Source: Brevundimonas sp. MYb52 (lineage in GTDB: Bacteria > Pseudomonadota > Alphaproteobacteria > Caulobacterales > Caulobacteraceae). From it: a stretch of DNA of 64,000 bases. Positions within the stretch are counted from its first letter, which is position 1. The number at the start of each line of letters is the position of its first letter. Of this stretch, positions 26,505 to 34,800 are shown in pieces. Below the pieces are notes generated by a model. The model had not been told where the DNA came from. It saw only the letters and a program-made list of their open reading frames with translations, and did not search any database. The stretch lies in assembly GCF_002979535.1 (NCBI RefSeq), contig NZ_PCPB01000002.1, forward strand, positions 1 through 64,000, given 5' to 3'. The translations under genes and the position numbers were made by a program.

Positions 26505-26735
26505 TCAAAAAAAACGGGCGACACGAACGCACTGAACTATCCCGAAAAGCATGAATACATTCAGCATTGCGCACCAAACATAGATGTTTGCTCGATTGCT
26601 GTCGATTAGCCAGTAGAGGGTGGATAAGAGCGTGGCGGTGCCTGTGCAGATCAAGGTATAGAACAGCGTTGGTCGGACACGTTGATGCAAGGGTTCAGGA
26701 CCAATGCGGCGATCTGAGCGCCAGCCTCTGATCAT
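26505..26735 (-). CDS. Small low-GC membrane protein inside the ast cluster (76 aa)
   Basis: A 76-aa protein with a basic N-terminus and two hydrophobic helices (FYTLICTGTATLLSTLYWLI and VWCAMLNVFMLFGIVQCV). Its ATG overlaps the astD stop (ATGA), so translation should be coupled. Base composition and codon use are clearly more AT-rich than the neighbours (TTA, TTG, AGA-type codons), and the gene ends in a run of eight T that includes the FF-stop codons. No family is recognised. It may be a recent insertion or a remnant, and an arginine-related role is not supported by sequence. Confidence 0.55.
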   Translation of the reverse strand: MIRGWRSDRRIGPEPLHQRVRPTLFYTLICTGTATLLSTLYWLIDSNRANIYVWCAMLNVFMLFGIVQCVRVARFF

Positions 26736-28150
26736 CCCCGCAAGCCCTTGATCTCGCTTTCGATGTTCTTCACCGCGCCAGCCTCGAAGCTGGCGACGGG
26801 GTAGGCGCAGTAGTCGGCGGCGTAGTAGGCGCTGGGGCGGTGGTTGCCGGAGGCGCCGAGGCCGCCGAAGGGCATATCGCCCGCCGCGCCCGTGGTCGGA
26901 CGGTTGAAGTTCACCACGCCCGCGCGGATGCGGTTGATGAAGCGGTCCCAGTTCTTGGCGTCATCCGAAACCAGACCGGCGGACAGGCCGTATTTGGTGG
27001 CGTTGGCGGCGGTGATGGCGGCGTCGAAGGTCGGGACGCGGATGACCTGAAGGAAGGGAGCGAACATCTCCTCGTCCAGCACGTTCAGGCCGGTCACGTC
27101 GATGATGGCGGGGCGGACGAAGGCGCCGGGCAGGTTGTCGACGGGGCCGGAGGTGCGAATGACCCTTGCGCCCGCGTCGATGCGTTGTTGCAGGGCGGCC
27201 AGCGCAGCCGTCGCGGCCTTCTCCGAGATCAGCGGCCCGGCGTAGGGCTCGGGATCGCTGTCCCAGGGCGCGAAGTTCAGGCGGTCGGACAGGGCCGCTA
27301 CGGCCTCGACGATGGCGTCGCCCTGCGCACCTTCCGGCAGGATCAGGCGGCGCGCGCAGGAACAGCGCTGGCCGGTGGTGACGAAGGCGGACTGGACCAC
27401 GATGCCAGCGACAGCCTCGGCGTCGGCGGCGTCCCAGACCACCAGGGGGTTATTTCCGCCCAGCTCCAGCGCCAGGATGACGTGGGGATCGTCGGCGAAC
27501 TTGCGTCGGAAGTGAGCGCCCGCCGCGCCCGAGCCGGTGAACATCAGGGCGTCGATGGGTTGATCCAGCAGGGCCGCGCCGGTGTCGCGCCCGCCCTGCA
27601 CCATGTTGAACACGCCCTTGGGCAGGTCGGCGGCGTCCAGGCATTCGGCCATCAGCTGACCGGTCAGGGGCGTTTCCTCGGACGGCTTGAACACGACCGT
27701 GTCGCCCGCCAGCAGGGCCGGGACGATGTGGCCGTTGGGCAGGTGGCCGGGGAAGTTGAACGGGCCGAGCACCGCCGAGACGCCGTGCGGACGGTGACGC
27801 AGGGTGGCGCGCCCGAAGGCGGTTTCGGTGCTGCGCTCGCCGGTGCGCTCGTCATAGGCGCGGATGGAGATGTCGACCTTGCCCGCCATCGAGGCCAGTT
27901 CGGTTTTCGTCTCCCACAGGGCCTTGCCGGTTTCGCGGCTGATGGCCTCGGCCATTTCGGGGGCGCGGTCTTTCAGGACGGCCTGATAGCGTTTGACCGC
28001 GTCGATGCGGTCCTGACGCGGGCGGTCAGCCCAGTCGGGGAAGGCGGCGCGGGCGGCCTCGACGGCGGCGCCGACCTGTTCCGTGGTGGCGGCTTCGCCT
28101 TCCCAGACGGTTTCGCCGGTGGCGGGGTTGGTGGAGGTGAAACGGGTCAT
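26732..28150 (-). CDS. astD: N-succinylglutamate 5-semialdehyde dehydrogenase
   Basis: A 472-aa aldehyde dehydrogenase that oxidises succinylglutamate semialdehyde to succinylglutamate with NAD+. It shows ALDH motifs LGPFNFPGHLPNGHIVPAL (cofactor site), FTGSGAAGAHF, LELGGNNPLVV (general base Glu) and TGQRCSCARRLI (catalytic Cys). The PFNFPGHLPNGH variant is typical of AstD. It is preceded by a 220-nt gap filled with palindromic repeats and overlaps the small ORF downstream by 4 nt. It acts between AstC and AstE in the pathway. Confidence 0.95.
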   Translation of the reverse strand: MTRFTSTNPATGETVWEGEAATTEQVGAAVEAARAAFPDWADRPRQDRIDAVKRYQAVLKDRAPEMAEAISRETGKALWETKTELASMAGKVDISIRAYDERTGERSTETAFGRATLRHRPHGVSAVLGPFNFPGHLPNGHIVPALLAGDTVVFKPSEETPLTGQLMAECLDAADLPKGVFNMVQGGRDTGAALLDQPIDALMFTGSGAAGAHFRRKFADDPHVILALELGGNNPLVVWDAADAEAVAGIVVQSAFVTTGQRCSCARRLILPEGAQGDAIVEAVAALSDRLNFAPWDSDPEPYAGPLISEKAATAALAALQQRIDAGARVIRTSGPVDNLPGAFVRPAIIDVTGLNVLDEEMFAPFLQVIRVPTFDAAITAANATKYGLSAGLVSDDAKNWDRFINRIRAGVVNFNRPTTGAAGDMPFGGLGASGNHRPSAYYAADYCAYPVASFEAGAVKNIESEIKGLRG

Positions 28151-28160
28151 TTGAGTTCTC

Positions 28161-28326
28161 CCCTTCTCCCCTTGTGGGAGAAGGTGGTCGCGACAGCGAC
28201 CGGATGAGGGGTTGCGGCGACGTCTGAAAGGGCGGTGGTGTCGTTAAGATAAGAGGCGGACGTCGCGGCGACACCCCTCATCCGACCTGCTTCGCAGGCC
28301 ACCTTCTCCCACAAGGGGAGAAGGGC
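28161..28326. repeat. Long inverted repeat between astA and astD
   Basis: CCCTTCTCCCCTTGTGGGAG at the left end pairs with the matching arm near 28301-28326, and inner arms around CGGATGAGGGGT and ACCCCTCATCCG also match. The total span is 166 nt with a short central spacer. In mRNA it would form a long branched hairpin between two pathway genes and could set different levels for each. This is a dispersed-element type common in alphaproteobacteria. Confidence 0.65.
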
Positions 28327-28370
28327 ATTCTTGTGCGCTATCGCCTTAGGCTGATTGAGCGCAGGGGTCA

Positions 28371-29378
28371 TTACGACTTCACCCGCACCGTGGCGCCGTC
28401 CTTGATCTTCAGGGCGGCGGCGACGTCGGGGGTCATGCGGACATTGTCGCCGTCGATCAGGACGCGGGCGCGGACGGCGCGGAAGGCGCTGATGCTGTCG
28501 GTCGAGACGAGGCTGGGCAGCTCAACCTCGACCTCCTTCTCGATGCGGGCGGTCAGGACGCGGGCGTCGCGGACGGTGCGGATATTATCGCGACCACAGG
28601 CCACGGTCGGGCCGGCGTCAAAGATGTCGACCAGGCCGTTGGGGCGGAAGCCCTCGGATTCCAGCAGGGCCATGGCGGGCACGCCCTGGGGGTGGACCTT
28701 GCCGATCACGGCGCGGGCCGGTTCGGGCAGCAGGTCGATGTAGATGGGGTGGCGCGGGGCCAGGTCGAGGATGAACTGCTTGTCGGTCGAACCGCTCATG
28801 CGGTCGGCGTCGTCGAAGTCCATGGGGAAGAACTTGTGCGCCACATGGTCCCAGAAGGGGCAGTAGCCGTCGGGCGTAAAGACGCCGCGCAGCTCGGCCA
28901 GAACGTTGTCGGCGAACAGGTCCGGCTGGGCGCCGATCAGCATGTAGCGCGACTGGCTGAGCAGGCGCCCGGCGCCGCCCTTGCGGCGGTCGGCCTTGAG
29001 GAACAGGGACCCCACCTCGGTCCAGCCGGTGCATTCGTTGACCAGAACAAGCGTCTGATGGTTCAGCTTCAGGCCCAGCGAGGGCGACTGGACGGTGTTG
29101 TTGACCACTCGGAAGCTGAAGAAGGGCCGCTTCAGCCCCACCGTCGCCTTGACCGAGCCGATGCCGTCGATGTCGCCGGTATCGCCGTCTTCCAGCATCA
29201 GGGTGTACCAGGCTTCCTGCGGCGGGACGCGGCCCTCGAAGCTGGCCTGGCTGAGTTCCAGGCGCTCGCTCAGGACGTCGGCGTCTTCGGGCAGGCTGGT
29301 GAAGCCGGGGCCGGACAGGATGGCCAGTTCAAGCAGGTGATCAAGGTCGGCGGGGCCGGCGGGGCGAACAACGAGCAC
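28371..29378 (-). CDS. astA: Arginine N-succinyltransferase
   Basis: A 335-aa GNAT-fold enzyme that transfers succinyl from succinyl-CoA to arginine, the first step of the AST pathway. Motifs include MLVVRPAGPADLDHLLELA, a FTSLPED segment, ECTGWTEVGSLFLKADRRKG (CoA site), RYMLIGAQPDLFADNVLAEL, and GYCPFWDHVAHKFFPMDFDDAD. Length and order match single-chain AstA. It lies second in the cluster, with palindromic repeats on both sides. No regulator of the ArgR type is adjacent. Confidence 0.95.
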   Translation of the reverse strand: MLVVRPAGPADLDHLLELAILSGPGFTSLPEDADVLSERLELSQASFEGRVPPQEAWYTLMLEDGDTGDIDGIGSVKATVGLKRPFFSFRVVNNTVQSPSLGLKLNHQTLVLVNECTGWTEVGSLFLKADRRKGGAGRLLSQSRYMLIGAQPDLFADNVLAELRGVFTPDGYCPFWDHVAHKFFPMDFDDADRMSGSTDKQFILDLAPRHPIYIDLLPEPARAVIGKVHPQGVPAMALLESEGFRPNGLVDIFDAGPTVACGRDNIRTVRDARVLTARIEKEVEVELPSLVSTDSISAFRAVRARVLIDGDNVRMTPDVAAALKIKDGATVRVKS

Positions 29379-29388
29379 TAATAACCTC

Positions 29389-29523
29389 CGTCACTCTCGG
29401 GTTTGTCCCGAGAGCCTATCGTTGAGCCGGGCGCGATGGTCGGCTTGGTGTTTTGCGACCGGAACAGCCGCGAGCGGCCAGTCTGTTGACCGATGGGCCC
29501 TCGGGACAAGCCCGAGGGTGACG
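29389..29523. repeat. Inverted repeat pair between the M20 hydrolase and astA
   Basis: A 27-nt arm at 29389-29415 (with CTCGGGTTTGTCCCGAGAGC) and its reverse complement at 29497-29523 differ at three positions. Each arm is itself a hairpin around CTCGGG...CCCGAG. The 81-nt centre shows no gene. Confidence 0.65.
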
Positions 29524-29538
29524 ATGAGGGCGTTACGC

Positions 29539-30789
29539 TCACATGGTCTCCAGTCGGAGCTGTTTCAGTTTGAACGCGTCAATCTCGCCTGAGGCGATCT
29601 TGCACAGGATCAGGGCGCTGAGTTGGGCGCGTTCGACGAAGCTGGCGGGCCAGGCGAACTCCTGATCCGAATGGATCTCGTCGCCGACGACGCCGAGGGT
29701 GTCGACATTGGGCAGGCCCGCAGCGTGCAGGTTGTTGCCCTCGCAAACGCCGCCCGAGGGTTTCCAGGCGATCGTTTGCCCCAGCAGTTCGCCCGCGTCG
29801 CGGACGGCGTGGAACAGGGCGGTCTGGCTGGCGTCCATCGGCTTGGGCGCGCGGGTCATGCCGCCGTGCAGGTCCAGGGTCAGGCCAGGGAAGGGCGGCT
29901 CGGCGGCGATGGCGCGCACGGTCTGGTCGATCCAGGCGGCGGCTTCGGCATCGGGGACGCGGACATTGAAGCGGACCACGGCGTTGTCGGCGACGACGTT
30001 CAGCGGGCCGCCGCCGGCGATCTTGGCCACGTTGACGGTGACGCCCTCGCGCTGGCCGTTCAGGCCATGCAGGCGGGCGGCGATGATGGCGGCGCCGGCC
30101 ACCGCATTGGCACCCTCGTGGAAGGCGCGGCCCGCGTGGGCGGCCTTGCCGGTGACGATCAGGTGGAAGTTGCCGCTGCCCTTGCGCTCGCCCGCCAGGG
30201 TGCCGTCCGACAGGGCGGGTTCATAGGTCAGACCGACGTGGCCGCGCGCGCCCAGTTCCGCCAGCAGGGGGGCGGAGGCGGGGGAGCCGATCTCTTCGTC
30301 GGGGCTGAGCAGCACGGTCCAGCCGACGCGGGCCTTGTCCGGGTGGGTTTCGAAGGCTTCCAGCGCGGCCAGCATGACGCTGATGCCGCCCTTCATGTCG
30401 GCGACGCCGGGACCGTTCAGGGCGCCGTCGGGGCGTGTGACGACGGTCTGGAAGGCGCTGTCGGCGGGGAAGACGGTATCGTAGTGGCCGGTCAGGATGA
30501 CCTGGATCGGCGCCTCGGGTCGGGCCGTGACGGTCAGGCAGTCGGCATAGGTCTCTGGGATCACCGCGCCGCTGTCGGCCACGGTGGTCGAGGCTTTCGT
30601 CGGCACGCGAACGACGGCGGCGGGCAGGCGGCGCGCCTCGGCCTCCAGCACGTCCAGCATACGCGCCAGACCGGCGGCGTGGCGGCTGCCGGAGTTGATA
30701 TGGGCCCAGTCGATGGTCCGCGCGACGATGACGTCGCCCTGGGCCGCGACGTGGTCGAGCACGGCCTGGTCGTGGGGTTCAATCCGCAT
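29539..30789 (-). CDS. M20-family metallohydrolase at the head of the ast cluster
   Basis: A 416-aa zinc peptidase/deacylase of the ArgE/DapE/CPG2 type. The metal-site segments are TGHYDTVFPAD (His, Asp), GPGVADMKGG (bridging Asp), SPDEEIGSP (general base Glu and ligand) and EIHSDQEFA near the C-terminus. The dimerisation domain is about residues 195-310. In this window the ast cluster has astA, astB and astD but no recognisable astE (the M14-type succinylglutamate desuccinylase) or astC. An M20 hydrolase first in the operon could do the desuccinylation. That role is inferred; the family also cleaves folate-like and dipeptide amides. Confidence 0.85.
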   Translation of the reverse strand: MRIEPHDQAVLDHVAAQGDVIVARTIDWAHINSGSRHAAGLARMLDVLEAEARRLPAAVVRVPTKASTTVADSGAVIPETYADCLTVTARPEAPIQVILTGHYDTVFPADSAFQTVVTRPDGALNGPGVADMKGGISVMLAALEAFETHPDKARVGWTVLLSPDEEIGSPASAPLLAELGARGHVGLTYEPALSDGTLAGERKGSGNFHLIVTGKAAHAGRAFHEGANAVAGAAIIAARLHGLNGQREGVTVNVAKIAGGGPLNVVADNAVVRFNVRVPDAEAAAWIDQTVRAIAAEPPFPGLTLDLHGGMTRAPKPMDASQTALFHAVRDAGELLGQTIAWKPSGGVCEGNNLHAAGLPNVDTLGVVGDEIHSDQEFAWPASFVERAQLSALILCKIASGEIDAFKLKQLRLETM

Positions 30790-30906
30790 GGCGGCGACCC
30801 TAGACGGGGGCGAGGCAAAGGTGAAGGCGGGGCGGTTTCTCGCTCACGGACTTGGGAAAACGGGACCGTGCGGGATAGGTTTGCCGCCGCATTCGAGGAG
30901 TCGCGC

Positions 30907-31365
30907 ATGAACCGTCGTTTCAGCTTTCCCAATCCGTTCGGTCCCGTCGATTCGGGTTCGACGGCGGCGGCGATGGCGCGCCTGAGCGCGCGGGGGTTCT
31001 GGCTGTGGGGGGCGGTCGGCCTGATGCAGGCGGGGCTGGTCTGGTACGCCTCGGATGTCAGTTACGCCGAGTTCCGGGGCGCGACGACGGGATTTGCGGT
31101 CTTCTTCGCCCTGATCGCCGGGGTTCTGGGCTGGGCGCAATGGCGGCGACCCAGCCGCATCCTGCCGGTCTTCGGCCTGGCCTGGGCCCTGTATGAACTG
31201 AGCTCCACGGGCGTCAGCCTGCTGGTCGGGGCGCCGCTGGGTGTTGCGGGCGTGCCGGCCTGGGGCGGGATGATTGCAGCGGCGGCCATGCTGGTCTGTG
31301 CGGTCTTGCACGTGGGCGGCCTGCGCGGTTCGGCGGCGCTGTCGCGGGGCAATCTCAAGGCTTGA
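30907..31365 (+). CDS. Hypothetical four-helix membrane protein
   Basis: A 152-aa protein with four predicted helices (starting about residues 32, 56, 83 and 115; for example WLWGAVGLMQAGLVWYASDV and FAVFFALIAGVLGWA). It begins at ATG 30907, MNRRFSFPNPFGPVD. No family is recognised with confidence. It is divergent from the M20 gene and stands 70 nt before arsC on the same strand, with a strong palindrome in the gap, so the two are probably separate units. Confidence 0.7.
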   Translation: MNRRFSFPNPFGPVDSGSTAAAMARLSARGFWLWGAVGLMQAGLVWYASDVSYAEFRGATTGFAVFFALIAGVLGWAQWRRPSRILPVFGLAWALYELSSTGVSLLVGAPLGVAGVPAWGGMIAAAAMLVCAVLHVGGLRGSAALSRGNLKA

Positions 31366-31370
31366 AGTGA

Positions 31371-31394
31371 GTTCAGGTGCGTTCGCATCTGAAC
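31371..31394. promoter_or_regulatory. 24-bp imperfect palindrome between two plus-strand genes
   Basis: GTTCAG and CTGAAC bound inner arms GTGCG and CGCAT around TT. Only one non-Watson-Crick pair occurs in the 11-bp arms. It lies 5 nt after one gene and 42 nt before arsC. It may be a terminator (no U-tract) or an operator for arsC. Confidence 0.4.
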
Positions 31395-31435
31395 CGATTT
31401 CGCTTTAGGTGAAGGCTTCAGACAGGAGTTTCGCC

Positions 31436-31777
31436 ATGACCGTCACGATCTTCCACAATCCCAAATGCTCGACCTCGCGCAAGGCGCTGGAGTTGCTGCA
31501 GGAGAAGGGCGTGCAGCCGACGGTGGTCGAGTATCTGAAGACCGGCTGGGACGCGGCGACGCTGGACCGGCTGGCCGAGCAGACGGGCGGCGGCCTGGCG
31601 GGCCTGTTGCGCAAGCGCGAGCCCCGGACGGCTGAACTTCTGGAAAGCGGCGCGTCCGAGGAGGTGATCCGCGCCGCCATGATCGCCGATCCGGTGCTGG
31701 TCGAGCGGCCGATCGTCCAGTCGGCGAAAGGCGCCCGGATCGGGCGTCCGGTCGAGAACATCCTGCATATTCTTTAG
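31436..31777 (+). CDS. arsC: ArsC/Spx-family arsenate reductase-like protein
   Basis: A 113-aa thioredoxin-fold protein. HNPKCSTSRKALELL holds the single catalytic Cys11, followed by the helix typical of glutaredoxin-dependent arsenate reductases. Later Arg residues (LLRKREPRT, VERPIVQ, IGRPVENIL) match positions used to bind arsenate. The related YffB and Spx families cannot be fully excluded. It would reduce arsenate to arsenite in the cytoplasm. ATG 31436 follows CAGGAG. No arsR, arsB or acr3 gene is adjacent, so this is not a full ars operon. Confidence 0.82.
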   Translation: MTVTIFHNPKCSTSRKALELLQEKGVQPTVVEYLKTGWDAATLDRLAEQTGGGLAGLLRKREPRTAELLESGASEEVIRAAMIADPVLVERPIVQSAKGARIGRPVENILHIL

Positions 31778-31799
31778 AGCGCCGAACCGCGCGCTCAAA

Positions 31800-31822
31800 C
31801 CTCCCCCGCGTCGCGGGGGAGG
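31800..31822. terminator. Perfect GC hairpin between convergent arsC and tamB
   Basis: CCTCCCCCGCG and CGCGGGGGAGG form 11-bp arms separated by one T. It lies 23 nt after arsC and 22 nt after the tamB stop on the other strand, so it could stop transcripts from both sides, although U-tracts are poor. Confidence 0.5.
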
Positions 31823-31843
31823 ATCATCTTGAGTGGCTTCGCT

Positions 31844-34800
31844 TTAGCGGCTGCGATTCCGTCGCCGGTCGGTGCGGTCGCCGCCGGGACGGTCGCTTTC
31901 GCGGCGCCAGCGGATGGACAGGCTGGCGTCGCCCTCGCCGCCGAACTTGGAGCTGACGGCCAGGTTGCGGCGCACCTGCCATTCGACATTGACCGCCGCC
32001 CCGCCTTCGCCGCCGCCGATGACCTCCAGATAGACGTCGTCAGTGATGTAGCGGCCGCCGGCCACGGTCAGGCTGGAGGCCTCGCCGCCGAAGGACAGAC
32101 GGTCCAGGCCCGCCAGTTCGCGCAGGTTGCCGATCACGTCGAAGCCGCCGCCGCCGGCCAAGGAGGCCACGGCCGAGGCCAGCTGGGCCGCCTCGAAGCC
32201 CGACAGCTGCGAGGCCGAGCGCCCGAACAGGACCTGCGACAGGATTTCGTCCTGGGGCAGGGAGGGGGTCGAGGTCAGCTCGATCTTGGGCTGGGCCGCC
32301 GTGCCGGTGACCTTGATGGCGGCGGTCAGGGTGGGGTCCTCGCGCACCGCCTGCAGGTTCAGACGGATGCGGGCCGGATCGGTGGACAGGCTGACCGAGC
32401 CGCTGTCGTCGAAGACGAAGCGCTTGCCCGCGAACTCATAGTCGCCGCGCACGACGTTGGCGGTGCCGCTCAGTTGGGGCTGGGCGATGGTGCCGCGCAC
32501 GCGGGCGTCGGCCGTCAGTTCGACGTTCAGACCGCGCCCTCGCACATGGATGTCGCGTCCGGTCAGGTTGAGGTTCAGACCGATCTGGGGACCGCGGGCC
32601 TTGGCCTCGACCTCGACCGGATCGCCGCCGGGGCGGTTGATCTCGACCACGTCCATCTTCACCACCCCGTTGGAGCCGGGCAGGTTGGGCGAGATCTCGG
32701 CATTGTCGATGTTCAGGTCGCCGCTCAGCTGGATGTTGCCGTCAGCGCCCCGAACCGCCGTCAGCACGCCGTTGGCGCGGGCCTCGGCGATGTCGTTGTC
32801 GATGACGCGGAAGCGGGTCAGCTCCAGCCGCAAGGTCGAACCCGACCCCTGACGCAGGCCCAGATTGCCGTTGCCGCTCACCGTGCCCTTGACCCCGTCG
32901 GCGGCCTCGAAGCGTTCGATCACGGCCTGACTGTCGTCGAAGCGACTGGCCAGGGTGACGCTTTCGAGGCGCAGACCCGTGGCGCTGTCGCGGAAGGCGC
33001 CCTGGGTCAGATCCATGCGGCCGTTCAGCCGGGGGGCGTTCAAGGTGCCGGCCAGGGTGGCGCGGGCCGCGACCTGACCGGACAGGGACTGCGCCCCGCC
33101 AAGGAAGAGGTCCCAGATGGGCTGGATCTGGCCGTTGATGGCGACCTGGCCGGACATGTCGCGGGTGCGGGCGACAGCCAGGCGCAGCGGCGCGGCTGAG
33201 GCCTCGACCGGCAGGCGGACGTCGGCAGAGGCCTGAACCGCCGTGCCGTCGTTGGCCTGGGCGCGGATGCGCAGGACATTGTCGGTCAGGTCGGCATTCA
33301 GCGTGCCGTCCACGGCCAGGCCGCGCGGCGCGTCGATGCTGCGCAATTGTTTGAGGTCGATGTTGGCCGAGCCGTTCAGCGTGTCGCCCGAGCCCTGCAG
33401 AGAGACGCGGCCGGTGATCTGACCACGCAAGTCGGGGGCCAGGGAGCCCATTTCGACATTGGTCATGTCGGCCTGGATGGCGCTGCCGGTCTTGTCCTGA
33501 CGCAGTTCGCCGGTCAGGACGCCGCCGCCGACGCCGAGATCGACACGGACCACGCGACCATCGCCGTTCAGGGCGACCACGGCGGGCGCGCGGGTGGTGA
33601 AGGCGACCTCGCGCACACGGCCGCCGCCGCGCAGGGTGACGGACTGGGCGGGGCCTTGTCGGGAATACTCGCCCGAGCCGTTGAACTGGACCGGGGTGGC
33701 GCCGCCGACGTCGGCGGACAGGGTGAAGGGCAGGCGGTCCAGCGTGCCCTGGCCTTTCAGCGACAGGTTGCGCACGACCCAGGTCGAACCGGCCAGGCGG
33801 ACGTTGCGGCCGGTGACGTCGAGAACGGCGCTCTGATCGCCGCCGCCGTCGGTCAGGCGCACTCGGCCGTTGGCTTCACCCGAAGCCAGGAAGGCGCCCT
33901 GGCGCGCGGTGAAGGTCAGGTCGGCGCTGGAGGGGTAGTTGTTGGACAGGGCCACGGCGCCCTGGGCGGTCACGCCGCCGGCGTTGACGTCCACCTCGGT
34001 CAGGCGGATCTGCCTGCCGCCCAGGAAGAAGTTCCCGGAGGCTCGCGCCGGACCGTAGTTGGAGCCCGCGTTGACGACGACGCGGCCGTCGGAGGCGTCT
34101 GTTCCCTTGCGGAAGCTGAGGATCAGGTCGGCGTTGGTCAGGATCAGGCCGCCCGCCGACACCTTGTCGAAGGCGGCGCGCAGGTCGGCGCGGGGCTGGG
34201 CCAGGGTGCCGGTCAGGGCGCCGTCGCCGCTCATGGCGCCGTCGATGGCGACGGGGCCGACGCCGAACGGGCCACGCGCGTCCCAGTCGAGCGCCAGACG
34301 CATCTTGGCGCCCTCGATCAGGCCCTTGGCGCCCATGCGGCCGGCGGCGCCGGTCAGTTCGCTGCTGTTGATGGACAGGACGCCATGATTCCACGACCCG
34401 GCGGCCTTGAGGCGCGGCGTCTGGCCCAGCAGACGATCCAGTTCGTCCATGCCGATAGCCATGCCGGAGCCGCGCCCGTCGAAGCTGAGCGTCCAGGGCG
34501 TGTTTCCGCGGGCCTTGCCGGCCTGGATCGGCCCCTTGAACGAGCCCTTGGCGCCGGGACGGATGCGCGAGATGTCGGTGATGTCGGCGTCGCCCCGGAA
34601 GCTGAGGCCGCCGGTGATGCTGCGTCCGCCCGAGCCGGTCAGGGTCAGGGCCTGACCGCGACCGTCGATCTTCTTCAGCACATAGGCGCCGTCGGCGGTG
34701 CGCGAACCCTGCAACTGAACACGCGGCGTCGCCCCCAGCAGGGCGCCGATGATGCCGGCGGTCGAGCCGCCGACCGCGCGGGCGTCGGTGGTGATGTCGA

